DNA from: Oscheius dolichura
Lineage: Eukaryota > Nematoda > Chromadorea > Rhabditida > Rhabditidae
NCBI GenBank assembly: GCA_932521035.1
Contig: OW051495.1
Location: 2,170,001-2,234,000 of the forward strand
Direction of reading: 5' to 3'
Length of the DNA: 64,000 nt
Positions 22,310 to 32,512 of the stretch are shown here, one piece after another. The translations under genes and the position numbers were made by a program. The notes below the pieces were generated by a model. It had not been told where the DNA came from. It made no database searches and was given only the letters and a program-made list of their open reading frames with translations. The stretch's first letter is position 1, and each line of letters opens with the position of its first letter.

Positions 22310-23240
22310 CCAACGGTTTGCCGCCGGGATGAGAACAATCTGATCTGTGTTGCAGTGTGCCCAAATGTGGCCAAAATAAACAGGCGCGTGTCTGAGGATA
22401 CAATCCAGCAGCCGTAACACTTTCACTGCAAAACTTTCATCTCGGCTGCTGTTTTGAAAGTGGCTGGCTTATGAATATATCCAATTTTGTAGCCCACTTG
22501 GTAGACAAAAGAGGCGCTGTCCTTATCATATGCCGATCTGAAGAAGGAATTCAATACTAACCTCCAGATGTTCAAAGAGTGGCTATTCCTTTTTTTTTTC
22601 TACTCTCGCTTCCCGGGGGTCTTCTCCATCTACTTCTACAATATCCATCCAAGAAGTTTTGTTGCCAGCAGGAAGAGGCCAGTCTGAAAAAGAGACAGCA
22701 AAGCAGAGAAAAAAGAAAAGCGAAAAATTTCCAAAATTTCAAGTCAAAATCATTTTTTGCCTGTCAAAAGGCGCTCGAGACTGTCGAGAACTTCCAGCTT
22801 TCTCTATGTGATGTCTGGGCCCAACCGCAATATACCAAACACCGCTGTGGCTGCGGAGGGCACCGAGAGCATCGAGAAGGCCGGGCCGGGATCACCTTCT
22901 TCGACTAGAAGTCAAAGTTTAGGATGTGGGAGCGGCGGATTTGCTGCCCACTGATCCCATTGGCCGTCTCTTTTTGTTTCATTTTACGCGAAAATAACCT
23001 AACTGAAGGTGCGCTGGTTTTACTCCGAGCGAACAAGAGTTGTCATGGTTTTTGAGTAACAATATGAAAAAAAGTAACAAAAGCAACCTGGTGACGAAGA
23101 AATGAAGAGACTGCCGTCTGCCGCCACCGAAGAAAGAAGAATGACTGGCGAGCTCGACAAGAAACGGTCAAAGCTGGTCAGCTTGTTTTGACACGCTTTT
23201 GACAAGGCCATCTCGTCAAGACGGCGGGAAAATGGCAAAG
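22310..23240. repeat. Duplicated block R3
   Basis: Diverged third copy of the R1/R2 sequence (GCTCGAGACTGTCGAG, CGGGATCACCTTCTT, AGAATGACTGGCGAG). It lies before the 3' end of gene G as R1 and R2 lie before B and E, so block and ShKT gene have travelled together more than once. About 80 bp near 22940-23130 are inserted relative to R2. Confidence 0.65.
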
Positions 23241-23598
23241 CAGTCTTTCAGAAATTGATGCTGACAGCTTTCGGCAGACCAAGAATTGGCTCATTTCTAA
23301 AAGAGGCTCTCAAATAGCACCTGTGAAACGTTAGTCTAACAGAGTAAGGGGAGAACTGAACGCGAAGGTCTCCACAACTCTGTCTCCCTCTGTGCACCAT
23401 CCTTATAAAAGGTGAATGCAATATTTATTCGGTTGGTCAGGCCAATAAATATCGGGAAGTATGTACAATCTACTCGTCGTGTTGTGGAAGAAAAACTAGC
23501 TAAATGGGGTGTGTCTTAATAAGGGGTGTCACCGCCGCCAAATTATTTGGTTGGTCAGGCCAATTTTGGCAAAATGAATGAGGATAAGAAGAGGGGGT

Positions 23599-24416
23599 CT
23601 AGCAGAGTCCACAGGTCTTTCCACAGGTTGTGCTCTTCTGGGTCTGACTGTAGAAAGTCGAGGTACAGAAGCCGTTTCTGGCCCAGTTGGCACAGGACGC
23701 ATTCACATCTCCACAGGTCCCGCTGGCTGTGGTTACGGAGCCGGAGCTGGAGGTAGTCGAGGAGCCGCTACACAGTCCACAGGTACGCTGACAATTGGCA
23801 GTAATGAAGGATGTTAGAGCCGTATTCGAGCAAATGGTAGCCTGGGTGGCACAGTCGGGGGCGGCGTCAATACAACCTCCCAAGAGACAGAAACCACAGA
23901 CATTGGGGCAGTCCTGGGCGATGATGTTTCTCCACTGGGTACTCTGGCACATGTCCGGGGTTACGGTAGCACAATTGATGCGGGGAGCTGAAGGAGAAGG
24001 TTAAAGCATGGTAACTGCCAAACTCACTTGCAGAATTGGTACAACTGTATTCGGGTGTCACACAGCAGAAGCCACAGTACTTGGGACAGATATCGATGGC
24101 GGCGTTCTTGACATCCTGACTGGGGGCGGCCGGGGTCTTCGTCTGGTAACATGTCGGAACTCTGTTTGGTGTCTCTGGCTGGCCGGGCGCCGGAAGGGCC
24201 GTATTGGCAGTTCCGCCGTTGAACAGCTGGTCGCAGACCGTCTGGGCGACGGTATCCTGGCAGGCGGTAGCGGCCGGCGTGAAGACGAGGGCGCCAGTAC
24301 TGTCCTGAATGCTCTTTTTGTTCGAAGAAAGTGTGGTTCCCTACGATAGTGGTACAGTTGGGGTCTACCGCAGCAACCAGGGCGAGAGAAGCCAGGGAGA
24401 GGACAAGGCGGAACAT
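23599..24416 (-). CDS. Secreted four-module ShKT protein, gene G (intron 3 lost)
   Basis: Minus-strand exons are 24416-24345, 24304-24028 and 23987-23599 (245 aa). The signal peptide MFRLVLSLASLALVAA is followed by VDPNCTTI. As in gene C the last two exons are fused (GDVNASCANWARNGFC) and the protein ends CGLC. Exon 2 has VCDQLFNGGTANTALPAPG. The 3' flank has two copies of the element GGTTGGTCAGGCCAA (about 23431 and 23549) instead of one. TATATAAG is at 24459-24466. Confidence 0.92.
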
Positions 24417-24458
24417 GCTGCTAGACCGATGAGTATGCCCTCTTCCAAAAGTGTTCCG

Positions 24459-24466
24459 CTTATATA
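24459..24466 (-). promoter_or_regulatory. TATA box of gene G
   Basis: TATATAAG on the minus strand, 43 bp upstream of the ATG and in the same context as gene C. Confidence 0.65.
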
Positions 24467-24749
24467 CTCCACACAGTTTATTCAGAAGGGCATTGTCTCT
24501 TTTTTCTCAAAAGGGGGAATAAAATGTTTCACCCGACAAATAAACATGACGACTAGCTGGCAAATAGAAGCGTACAATCTGTTATTGTTGCCACAGCAGG
24601 ACGTGGAATAAGCTTTTGCCTCCGGCGGCTTGCGGCTAATTTTGGCTTCCACGATTCTACTCGAGCCGTCACGTGTACATACTGTATTTGCCCCTCTAAC
24701 CCCAAGAAACAAATGGTAAGTAGGAAAAAAGAACAGTTTGTTGTCATCC

Positions 24750-24840
24750 CGTAATTTTATTATTATCACAGTGGTTGGTCAGGCCACTGTTTGTTTTTTT
24801 CTGGCTGGTCAGGCCATTTTTTACAATGCTCGTGGTACTA
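24750..24840 (-). promoter_or_regulatory. 3'UTR signature, hairpin and poly(A) signal of gene H
   Basis: Minus strand: ACGAGCATTGTAAAAAATGG, GGCCTGACCAGCC, then the 7-bp stem ACAGTGG/CCACTGT and AATAAAA, the same order as gene D. Confidence 0.65.
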
Positions 24841-24905
24841 AAACTACTAATATCTACGTGTAAGACTCGCGCACACGCGTCATCTTGGCAATGAGATGGA
24901 AGAAA

Positions 24906-25749
24906 TTATTTCCCGGTGCAGAGGCCACAGCTGGTTCCGCAGTAGGACATCTTCTGGGCGGTGGTGTAGAAGGTACTCGCGCAGAAGCCATTGGCAACCC
25001 AGTTGGCACAGCTAAAAACTCGGTTATTTCCATTTTAAAAGAGGAATTACTTGACATTGGTGTTGCCACAGGTGGAAGATCCGACGGCGGAAGTAGCAGG
25101 GGTAGTCACGGCGTTACAGAGGTTACAGGTTCTCTGGCAGTTGGTGGCGGCAAACGACGGGATACTGGAGCAGATGGTCGGTTGGGTGTTGCAGTCGGGG
25201 GCGGCGTCGATACATCCTCCGAGGAGACAGAATCCGCAGGCACTGGGACAATCCTGGGCAATGATGGTCCTCCACTGGGTACTCTGACACATGTCTGCCG
25301 TTATTGTTCCACAGTTGATGCGGGGAGCTGAAAACGAAGGGTAAAGAGAGTCAAACTGACAAACGCACTGGGAGAATTGCTGCAACTGTAAGCGGGAGTC
25401 ACACAGCAGAAGCCACAGTACTTGGGGCAGGTGGAGATGGCGGCGTTCTTGACGTCCTGGCTGGGGGCGGCCGGGGTCTTCGTCTGGTAACAGGTCAGCG
25501 GCCTGTCACTCTCAGGAAGGCCAGGTCCTGGAGCAGTGGTTATAGCTGTCCCGCCATTGAAGAGCTGGTCGCAGACCGTCTGGGCAACGGTGTCCTGGCA
25601 GGCGGTTGCTGCCGGCGTGAAGACGAGGGCGCCAGTACTGTCCTGAACCAATACGTACTCTAGGAAAGTTGATCTTTTACAATGGTTGTGCAGTTGGGGT
25701 CAACGGCAGTGACGGCTCCGAGGAGTGCCAAGATGACCGGGGCGAGCAT
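24906..25749 (-). CDS. Secreted four-module ShKT protein, gene H
   Basis: Minus-strand exons are 25749-25681, 25642-25369, 25327-25051 and 25011-24906 (241 aa). The signal peptide MLAPVILALLGAVTA is followed by VDPNCTTI. Exon 2 has CQDTVAQTVCDQLFNGG, exon 3 is nearly identical to gene D (CNTQPTICSSIPSF) and exon 4 ends CGLCTGK. All four exons and GT-AG introns are intact. It runs in the same direction as gene G, 490 bp upstream of G's start. Confidence 0.93.
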
Positions 25750-25783
25750 GATGCTGGGATGACTTCTAACCCCATCCCCCTAT

Positions 25784-25791
25784 CTTTTATA
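25784..25791 (-). promoter_or_regulatory. TATA box of gene H
   Basis: TATAAAAG on the minus strand, 35 bp upstream of the ATG. Confidence 0.65.
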
Positions 25792-25799
25792 ACCCCGGA

Positions 25800-26560
25800 T
25801 TAAAATATTCCCAGCTGCTGAAAGAGTTCAACACCAGCTTTTTCGTTGCTCTTCCTCTTCCTCTCTATAGAGCAAAGTTTGCCGGTTCAATTTTGGACCT
25901 GGCTCAATGAAAAGGCACGGAGTTGTCGAGCTGGCAGCGTGGGATGCGGGCGACGGAGCCCAACAATTGGTAGAGTACACATGGGGTTGAAAAGTGATCA
26001 CTGTTGCCAATATCCGATTTATTTGAGGAGCATTTATTCAGTTCAGTTGAAAGAGAAGGTTTAGAAGCTATAAGAGGCGACCAATATTGATGTCAATATA
26101 CTGTAGAATCTTGAAAGTATCAGGAGTCCTTGATATTACTTCTCGTTTTATAATAGAATTCGCTGAAGCCCATGTCTTACGAATTCCTTCAATTTCCATT
26201 CTCTCACCTCCCCCTGTCTCTCTTATGACTATTGTTTGGTGTCCGTATCAACCATCTCTCCCCAGTTCTGACTGGTTTCCCTGTCCTTCGATGGTCATCC
26301 TCGTCTGCCATGAGACAGTTCAACTGCCGTTCCCCGAGAAAAAAACAATCAACAGACCCTCATCATTTCTTATTTTTATAGTCTGGGAGTACGAAGTAAT
26401 CCAGAAAGGTGAGAAACACAATTAAAGGAAAATATTTGGGAATTTTTTCCAGGTATAAATGGATGAAGGGAACGGAGTCTGACCATTGAATACTTTCCGT
26501 TTTATCCAACCTACTTATTTTTGAAAATTTCTTTGTAATGCTTCGTTGGCACGAAAGCTT
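25800..26560. other. Gene-free stretch
   Basis: No recognisable gene. The 112-codon frame at 26087-26425 has no family features or splice logic. Confidence 0.4.
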
Positions 26561-26569
26561 TTAGCTAAA

Positions 26570-26891
26570 ATGAACTTCCTGTGGATATTTTGCTTCGCCC
26601 TCGTCGTTTCCTGTGCCCTATCCGTCGAAACCCAGCCATCTTCCGACCGCCAGCAGCGCGCTCCCTCGCGCTATCAACCCAAGTGAGTCTTGCTTTCATT
26701 CCAGTCCAAAAATGGGTTAATTTCAGCAGCAGAGCTAGGAAATCCATCTCGTTGAGTTTCTCCCACGGACGAGGATTCGGATGGCAGCCAGGCTACGGAG
26801 GAGCCGGATACGGATATGGTATGTTTCTACTGAATTAGGAAAGTATGACGATGAATGTTTAGGAGCCCCGATGGTCGGATGGGGACGATAA
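26570..26891 (+). CDS. Short secreted Gly/Tyr-rich peptide 1 (antimicrobial-like)
   Basis: Exons are 26570-26682, 26727-26818 and 26863-26891 (77 aa). The signal peptide MNFLWIFCFALVVSCALS is followed by a basic polar propeptide-like stretch and a Gly/Tyr/Trp tail (GYGGAGYGYGAPMVGWGR). The size, layout and aromatic-glycine tail resemble nematode NLP/caenacin epidermal antimicrobial peptides. The GR end could be an amidation site, as in neuropeptide-like precursors. No dibasic cleavage site precedes the tail, only RARK. It shares its three-exon structure with the gene at 31486. Confidence 0.7.
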
Positions 26892-26894
26892 ACT

Positions 26895-28350
26895 GAATCA
26901 GTGACGAAATAATAACTATTATTTTACTATAACTATATATATAATAACTATAAATATGTACATTCGCAATGGTATTTTCTGTGTTTTGAGGGCAACATTA
27001 ATAGAAGGAGAAACATAGCAGACAGTCAACTAACAAGCTTCGAATCTTCTCGTAATGGGTTTTTTTTCCAAATTTTGAGCCATTTTACGATTGGAAAAAT
27101 AGAATGATGAGACGGTGTTTTCTTCTATATTTTGAATAGAAGCCAGAATTGAATTCCGTACGCGGCAAACTAAGATAATGAGCCAACTGTTTTCCTGTGT
27201 ATAAGAAGGTTCACTGAAACAAAAAGAAAACAGAATTCTGAGAAATTTGCTTCCCGCTGGATGAGATTTTCGCGGCATTTGTAGAGCAGAAAAGATGGTA
27301 GTTTTATTACATAACAAAAAATTCAAAATTGCTAGCGAAATTATCCAACGGCTTTTATCAGTTGACAGTAAAACACTTGCGAGTAATCATATAGATTTGC
27401 TGAATAATGGACAACCGTGAAGTAGACGTGCAGTGAACCATTCCCTTTTTCAGGTTATAAATGGATCTCCTGTAACCAAAGGAAACAATTGTAGCCAGCT
27501 TGATAAAAGACACTGCTTCTTTTCTTGGTCGGAAGTAATTAGCGGAATTCCCGTACGGTTATAAGATCTAGGAGATGTGGGAAGAGTATCGGCCGAATTA
27601 ATATAAAATGCAAACAGTAATGCTTACAAATGCTCTCGGTTATAGAAAAACACAATTTGAAACTTTTTTGTTAGACATTACCAGAGACTGGAGGTCAAAA
27701 ATGGAGTGGATTACCAAAAGAAAACCTTCTTCTTATTATTGAAGTCGGAAAACATCAAACAACTGTATTTCTTTGATTCAAAAATCTCTTGAATAACGTC
27801 AAATACCTTCCAAATATAGTTAGTTTGACTATTTTGATTTGTTTTCCCGGCTGGGGACACAGGCGGGTCACGCCGAGAGAAACGTGTTCTTGACCCGACC
27901 ACACTCCACTACGAAAAATGAAGAAAGGTTCAAATTATTCTGAGAAGAGGGAAAGACAACGAGTCAACTGACTTTTCCCGTCATAAGGGTGGTTTCTGAT
28001 GAGACTAGAAAAATAATAAGGAGACAAATAGAAAAAGAGGGGTATATAATGAGGGGGGAGGGATCAAAATGAGCAGACTTCACATTTTAACCCGGGAAAT
28101 TAGAAGTTTCCCCTCTTCTTCTGGGAAAACTTTTCAGTTTTCTCTCTTCTACCCTTTGAAGTTTGCTAAATTTTATCCTGTATTGATAGAGGAAATCTTG
28201 CGCTTTTCAATTTTTTTTATAAGCTCTCGTCGAGATTCTCCTCCTAACAAGGGCCCTATTGAACTGGAAATAAGTAGATTGCTTGAAAAGCTCACCAGTT
28301 TTCTTCGAGTTTTTATTGGATTTTAACCTTTTAGTAAAACAAATTTAAGA
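26895..28350. other. Gene-free stretch with one piRNA-like motif
   Basis: AT-rich. TATAAG...CTGAAAC at 27200-27220 is a good match to the array described in the findings. No gene recognised. Confidence 0.45.
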
Positions 28351-28355
28351 TAAAA

Positions 28356-28656
28356 ATGAACTTCGCCCTTCTTGTTGGTCTCCTCCTCGTTGGAACCTTC
28401 TTCACTGCCGAAGCGCACCATGATTTCCACGACCACGGTCATCATGACAATCACCACGATATGCACCACGATAATCATCATGACAATCATTATCACGGGA
28501 GATTTGTTCGCCAGTGGGGAGGATTCGGGCATCACGGCTACGGAGGAGGATTTGGACATCATGGCTTCGGTCACCACGGTTTCGGACATCACGGGTTCCA
28601 TGGTAAGTGAATGAAATAAATGAGGGGAAGAGGATAATGTTTCAGGTGGATGGTAA
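28356..28656 (+). CDS. Short secreted His/Asp-rich and Gly-rich peptide 2
   Basis: Exons are 28356-28602 and 28646-28656 (85 aa); the second exon adds only GGW and the stop. The signal peptide MNFALLVGLLLVGTFFTAEA is followed by about 30 residues made almost only of His, Asp and Asn, then RFVRQWGGFG and GFGHH repeats. The His/Asp block is a plausible Zn/Cu-binding region (inference). The QWGGFG part recalls nematode YGGW-type antimicrobial peptides. Its signal peptide resembles that of the gene at 31486. The last codon pair is interrupted by the intron in phase 1. Confidence 0.75.
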
Positions 28657-29472
28657 ATAGCGACAGGACAACGCTTCCATGTTTTACAGTAGAGGAACCT
28701 TGGAAAAACAATAATTCTCCATAATAAAACTTTTTTCATCTTGGAATGTTCCATTTTTTGAATATATGAGAGCTGGAGACCCTCAGAAGTGTTGAACAGT
28801 CTTTGTTGTTAGTTTACGATTTTTTCAATCTTCTGCCAACAACTCGTGTCGATCTATATTTCTTTCTGCGGCTTCTAGTTTACGATTCAGAAGGAACTTA
28901 TGTTTGAGGGGATACTGTATCTTTTATTTATACTCATAGTCAATTTGGCGGTCAATACAGTGTAAATAAGGCTACAACTGGGATATAATCCATCCATGAA
29001 ACAACATTTTCTCTGTAAAATATCGTTCTGTAAAAAACAATTGAGTTGTTCTTATTTCTTATTGTGAAACTATAAAAATGTTTGCACGATGAATTGATGT
29101 GGCTATTTTAACCAGGATATAAGACTTCTCCGAAACTTCTCAAAAATTCCCCTCTGACATGGAGACATTTCAATGGGACTCCTTTTTTCTACTGCATTTT
29201 TCACGTGAAATTATCGCTTTCCAAGTGTAACTTGTACTCTGACCAGTATATAAGAATTCTCTGCAATAGTCTTATCTCAAAAAGTTCTCTTTTACAAGTT
29301 AGCAAGGAGCTTATGGAAACCTGAAACGGAATATTAGGCTGTAACATAAGTCTTGTCCCTGAGTTTCCCACAAATCCCCGTGCTCCAATTCTTTTTCCGT
29401 TATATTCTCCGCCTCGTTCTATGGTTATCCACCAATTATTTCACAGCTGATATGACATGTTTTCCTCTTTTC

Positions 29473-29636
29473 TTACTCGTTTTGTGTGCTGAGGTTCGCA
29501 CCTAAGACTGTCTCGAGATCATTTCTTGGCTTTTTAGTTGGAGGAATACCATCACCACTAGCCGGCGTTGAAGATTCCGCAAATAACACATAGAAAAGTT
29601 GTAATAGTAATAAAAGAAAGAGTAAAACTCGCGCCA
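29473..29636 (-). CDS. Doubtful small secreted ORF inside an inverted repeat
   Basis: From the ATG at 29634-29636 (minus) the frame encodes a strongly hydrophobic leader (LLFLLLLLQLFYVLFA) and a short polar tail ending STQNE. The 3' part lies inside the inner inverted-repeat arm. The leader may be chance, or the ORF may be a passenger of the element. No homologue recognised. Confidence 0.25.
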
Positions 29637-29762
29637 TGAGAGAAAGGAACGCCTCAACAGGGTTCCGCCTCGGTGTAAACAGTCTTAGGTGCACACAAAA
29701 CGAGTAAGAAAAGAGGAAAACATGTTATATCAGCTGTGAAATAAATGCAAAAATGTTTTGCC

Positions 29763-29832
29763 AGCGGCGGGAGTCGAACTCGGAAGTGATAGACGCTGCA
29801 CAACCAACATCGCATTGAGCCATCTGTTACAA
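29763..29832 (-). ncRNA. tRNA-like (pol III box A/B) sequence
   Basis: Minus strand: box A-like TGGCTCAATGCG and box B-like AGTTCGACTCC at tRNA spacing. Arms do not pair well enough for a functional tRNA, so it is probably tRNA-derived. Confidence 0.4.
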
Positions 29833-31485
29833 CAGGGATGTCGAGTTCAATTTTCGGAAGAGTGTAACCCCGTCAAATCGTTTCCGATCGAGATGATTTT
29901 TGCAGCACTGGATTTGTCTCATTGAGAGGAATCGAATGGTACCAAAATCAGAGTTTTTGGAAGCGAGATTGACCAAGTCACCCAAGGTTTGGCGCCTTTT
30001 TTCGGTTGTCAAAATTCACGGTGATATGCAAATAAACTGAAAATTGGTGGATAACCATAAAACGAGGCGTAGAATATAACGGAAAAAGGGTTTTGTGGGA
30101 AACCCAGGGACAAGACTTATGTTACAACCTAATATCCTTGTTCTTACAGCGTTTTTCAAGTTATGGACTCTAATAAGCACACGCCATGTATGAAGTACAA
30201 ACTGTACCGAAACGACCATGTAACGTGAAACATCTCTTTCAAATTTGGCTTTATCACCATTGAAATATCAGCGTTCTATTGTATTTTTTATACATTACAC
30301 AGTGTAAACGATAAAAGGAGCTTGGTTGAAGCAGGCTTTCTATTTTTAGCCAAGAAAAAAACATGAAAAGTATTCACATCTCTTTGAAATAAGTCGATAC
30401 AATTGGTTTTCCTACTTTATTTTACCTGCAATGAACTTTACGAAGGGGATTACCGACATTGACCATACATAAACCGCTGTTGAAACTGGTTGCTCTCTTT
30501 TATTCATGTACAGAAACCTAAAAACTAAGTATCGATGATGTTGCAGTGCTCAACCAGGCCGTAATTCGTTTGAAGCAGCACATTTTCCGTGGTAACAGCA
30601 ATATAACGGCAGGCTGAAACATCCTCTTCAACACAAATGCGCTCTTGGCATTTATCGTTTCAATAAATTTACTGTAATTTTCAACCCAGCGAAAATTTTA
30701 CTGTAACCGAGATATAAGACTTCATTGAAGCAGTTTCCTCCAAAAGATTGTCTTTTAGCAAAAAAAACTATGAATGAGTGGAACAAAACGAGCACTCTCA
30801 AGCAATTGTCAAGCTTTCTATCATTTCTACAGGAACGTGGAAGCGCAAAAATTGAAATAGAGGAAGATATAACGGTAGTCTGAAACATCCCTCTTTCACA
30901 AAATGTACGCTTTGGCAAATTAGAAATTAGCTCCTTGAATACTGCTGTTACCCAGTGACAATTTCGTTATAACTGGAATATAACCCCTCCCCAAAACATG
31001 AGCTTCTTTCCCTTTCTGGAATTTCCAATTTAGCCAACGGGTCTTCTGATTTCGATGGTCTTGACGTAATCGGATAGAAACTAATGGAATGGTGTCTAAA
31101 TATACTTATTTTTATTACTAATGTTTACCCAATTTTACTCATCATTTCGAGAAGAACAGATAGGAAAAAAACAACAATAACCCGTAATGACCTATGTTTC
31201 CTAGAAAGACAGAGAGAAGGGGGCGAACCTGTTCCCGCGGGGGAGTCTGATGGGGTCAGAAGTTCTTGAGACGGGTAACGGAAAACAGATCCTCGGGGCC
31301 TGGGCGGGACCTTCTGTATTTGGCCAAAACATCACGGATTCTTGGTGTCAATAAAGGTCTTTATAAGGTGAATTGGGGGAAATAATAGGCACACACCGTC
31401 TCCTCCAATTCTTCTCCTATTTTAAGACTCATTGAACCATTTATTTCTCTGAATTAACCAGGTCAAATCTATGATTTTTCAGAAA

Positions 31486-32053
31486 ATGTGGACTGCTTCT
31501 ATTTTCTGCCTGCTCCTTGTTGGAACCCTCATCTCCGCTCAGGGCCCCTTTGACGAGGATGAATTAGTCCCCGAGTCTGAGTAAGTTCCAGGTTTTATTT
31601 AAAGGACTGTATACAGTACTCTAACACGACAAATAACCTAGACAAGCTGAAATTTAGAAGTTTTAGAGCCAATCCGATTTTGTAACCATAAAATATCTCA
31701 AAGTTCTGTTATTTTTAAAAAAAAATTCCCAGATGTCACATGCTTTGATAAACAAATGTATTATTAATTTTAGACACACAATTGAGAAAAGGTGGATTCC
31801 CGGTGGATTCGGTGGCGGTCGAGGTTTCGGCGGTGGTTACGGACGAGGCTTTGGAGGCGGCTATGGACGTGGTGGATTCGGTGGAGGATTTGGACGGCGA
31901 TCCTATGGAGGTTTTGGACGTGGATATGGTAAGTTACAGTCAGCTTTTTGACCCTATCAAAGTGTAATGACTTTGATTGGCCCAAATAGGAGCACCGACC
32001 CAATAAAAAAATAATTTGTCTAATTTTCAGGAGGCTACGGTTGGGGCAAGTAA
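31486..32053 (+). CDS. Short secreted Gly-rich peptide 3 with KR cleavage site (antimicrobial-like)
   Basis: Exons are 31486-31580, 31774-31928 and 32031-32053 (90 aa). The signal peptide MWTASIFCLLLVGTLISA is followed by an acidic propeptide (FDEDELVPESE), a dibasic KR, and a mature part of GFGGG/GYGRGFGGG repeats ending GYGWGK. The KR and the terminal GK fit prohormone processing and C-terminal amidation, as in nematode NLP antimicrobial peptides. Two acceptors follow exon 2: the distal one gives GYGWGK, while a proximal one (AAATAG|GAGCACCG near 31990) gives GAPTQ-stop and resembles exon 3 of the gene at 26570. Confidence 0.75.
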
Positions 32054-32059
32054 ACCTCT

Positions 32060-32512
32060 CGTTGGCAGCTTCTTGCTCTGCGAATTTCTCTACTTTGAGA
32101 TGTTTTTCTTCATAATAAGTGTACGCCATTACGTTACCATGTAAAAAGATCAAAAACACTAATAAACACCTTTTCTTTCAATTGGATTTTACGGAAAAAG
32201 ACAGATGAAAAGTTGGAAAATTACTTTCCTCGTGAATTTTCAGCTACGAAAACTTTTCCTTACAAAAACGAGGCGAAGTCTTCGATAATGCGAAAGAATT
32301 TTATTGCCTTCAGTACTAGAAGGCCTTATTTGATCCTTCCATGAAAAAAAAAATGAAAATGTCAGATACCAGGAAATGGGCGCGCCGTAACGGAGGGAGG
32401 GGGATGTGGTAGCTAAACAGAACAGGCGAAATATTGAAGTTTTGACAGAATTACTCTACGAGTCACTTTGGTTTTCCTTTGAAAGTTGAAGGAAACTAAT
32501 GTTAGACGAGAG
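32060..32512. other. Gene-free stretch
   Basis: Holds the 3'UTR of the preceding gene (AATAAA near 32161); otherwise nothing recognised. Confidence 0.4.

Larger units (their letters stand above)
29329..30140. mobile_element. Nested inverted-repeat element with tRNA-like core
   Basis: Outer arms 29329-29437 and 30037-30140 are inverted copies (TAACATAAGTCTTGTCCCTG, TTATGGTTATCCACCAATT). An inner inverted repeat (29438-29490 and 29692-29744; CAGCTGATAT, TTTTCCTCTTTTCTTACTCG) abuts the left outer arm, consistent with one element inserted in another. A tRNA-like sequence (29763-29832, minus) lies in the spacer. Confidence 0.7.
28660..31480 (-). promoter_or_regulatory. Cluster of piRNA (21U-RNA)-like upstream motifs
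   Basis: Minus-strand copies of TGTTTCAG followed, after a fixed gap, by TTATA. Read on the plus strand: TATAA at 28984, 29118, 30602, 30713, 30868 and 30979, each with GAAAC (or GAAGC/AAAAC) starting exactly 14 bases later. The core TGTTTCA is that of the 21U-RNA upstream motif (CTGTTTCA) known from Caenorhabditis. All copies point the same way. No protein-coding gene is seen except the doubtful frame at 29473-29694. Confidence 0.5.

Noticed and set aside
22310..22930. Block R frames (for example NTAVAAEGTESIEKAGPGSPSS) as a conserved protein
   Set aside because: Frames are open in more than one direction and are interrupted differently in R1, R2 and R3; no start or splice structure.
26087..26425. 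112-codon plus-strand frame
   Set aside because: Translation is low in coherence, without domain, signal or splice features.
31200..31260. GGGGGCGAACCTG, a box B-like match similar to the 42.2-kb tRNA-like sequence
   Set aside because: No box A at the right distance and no foldable arms.
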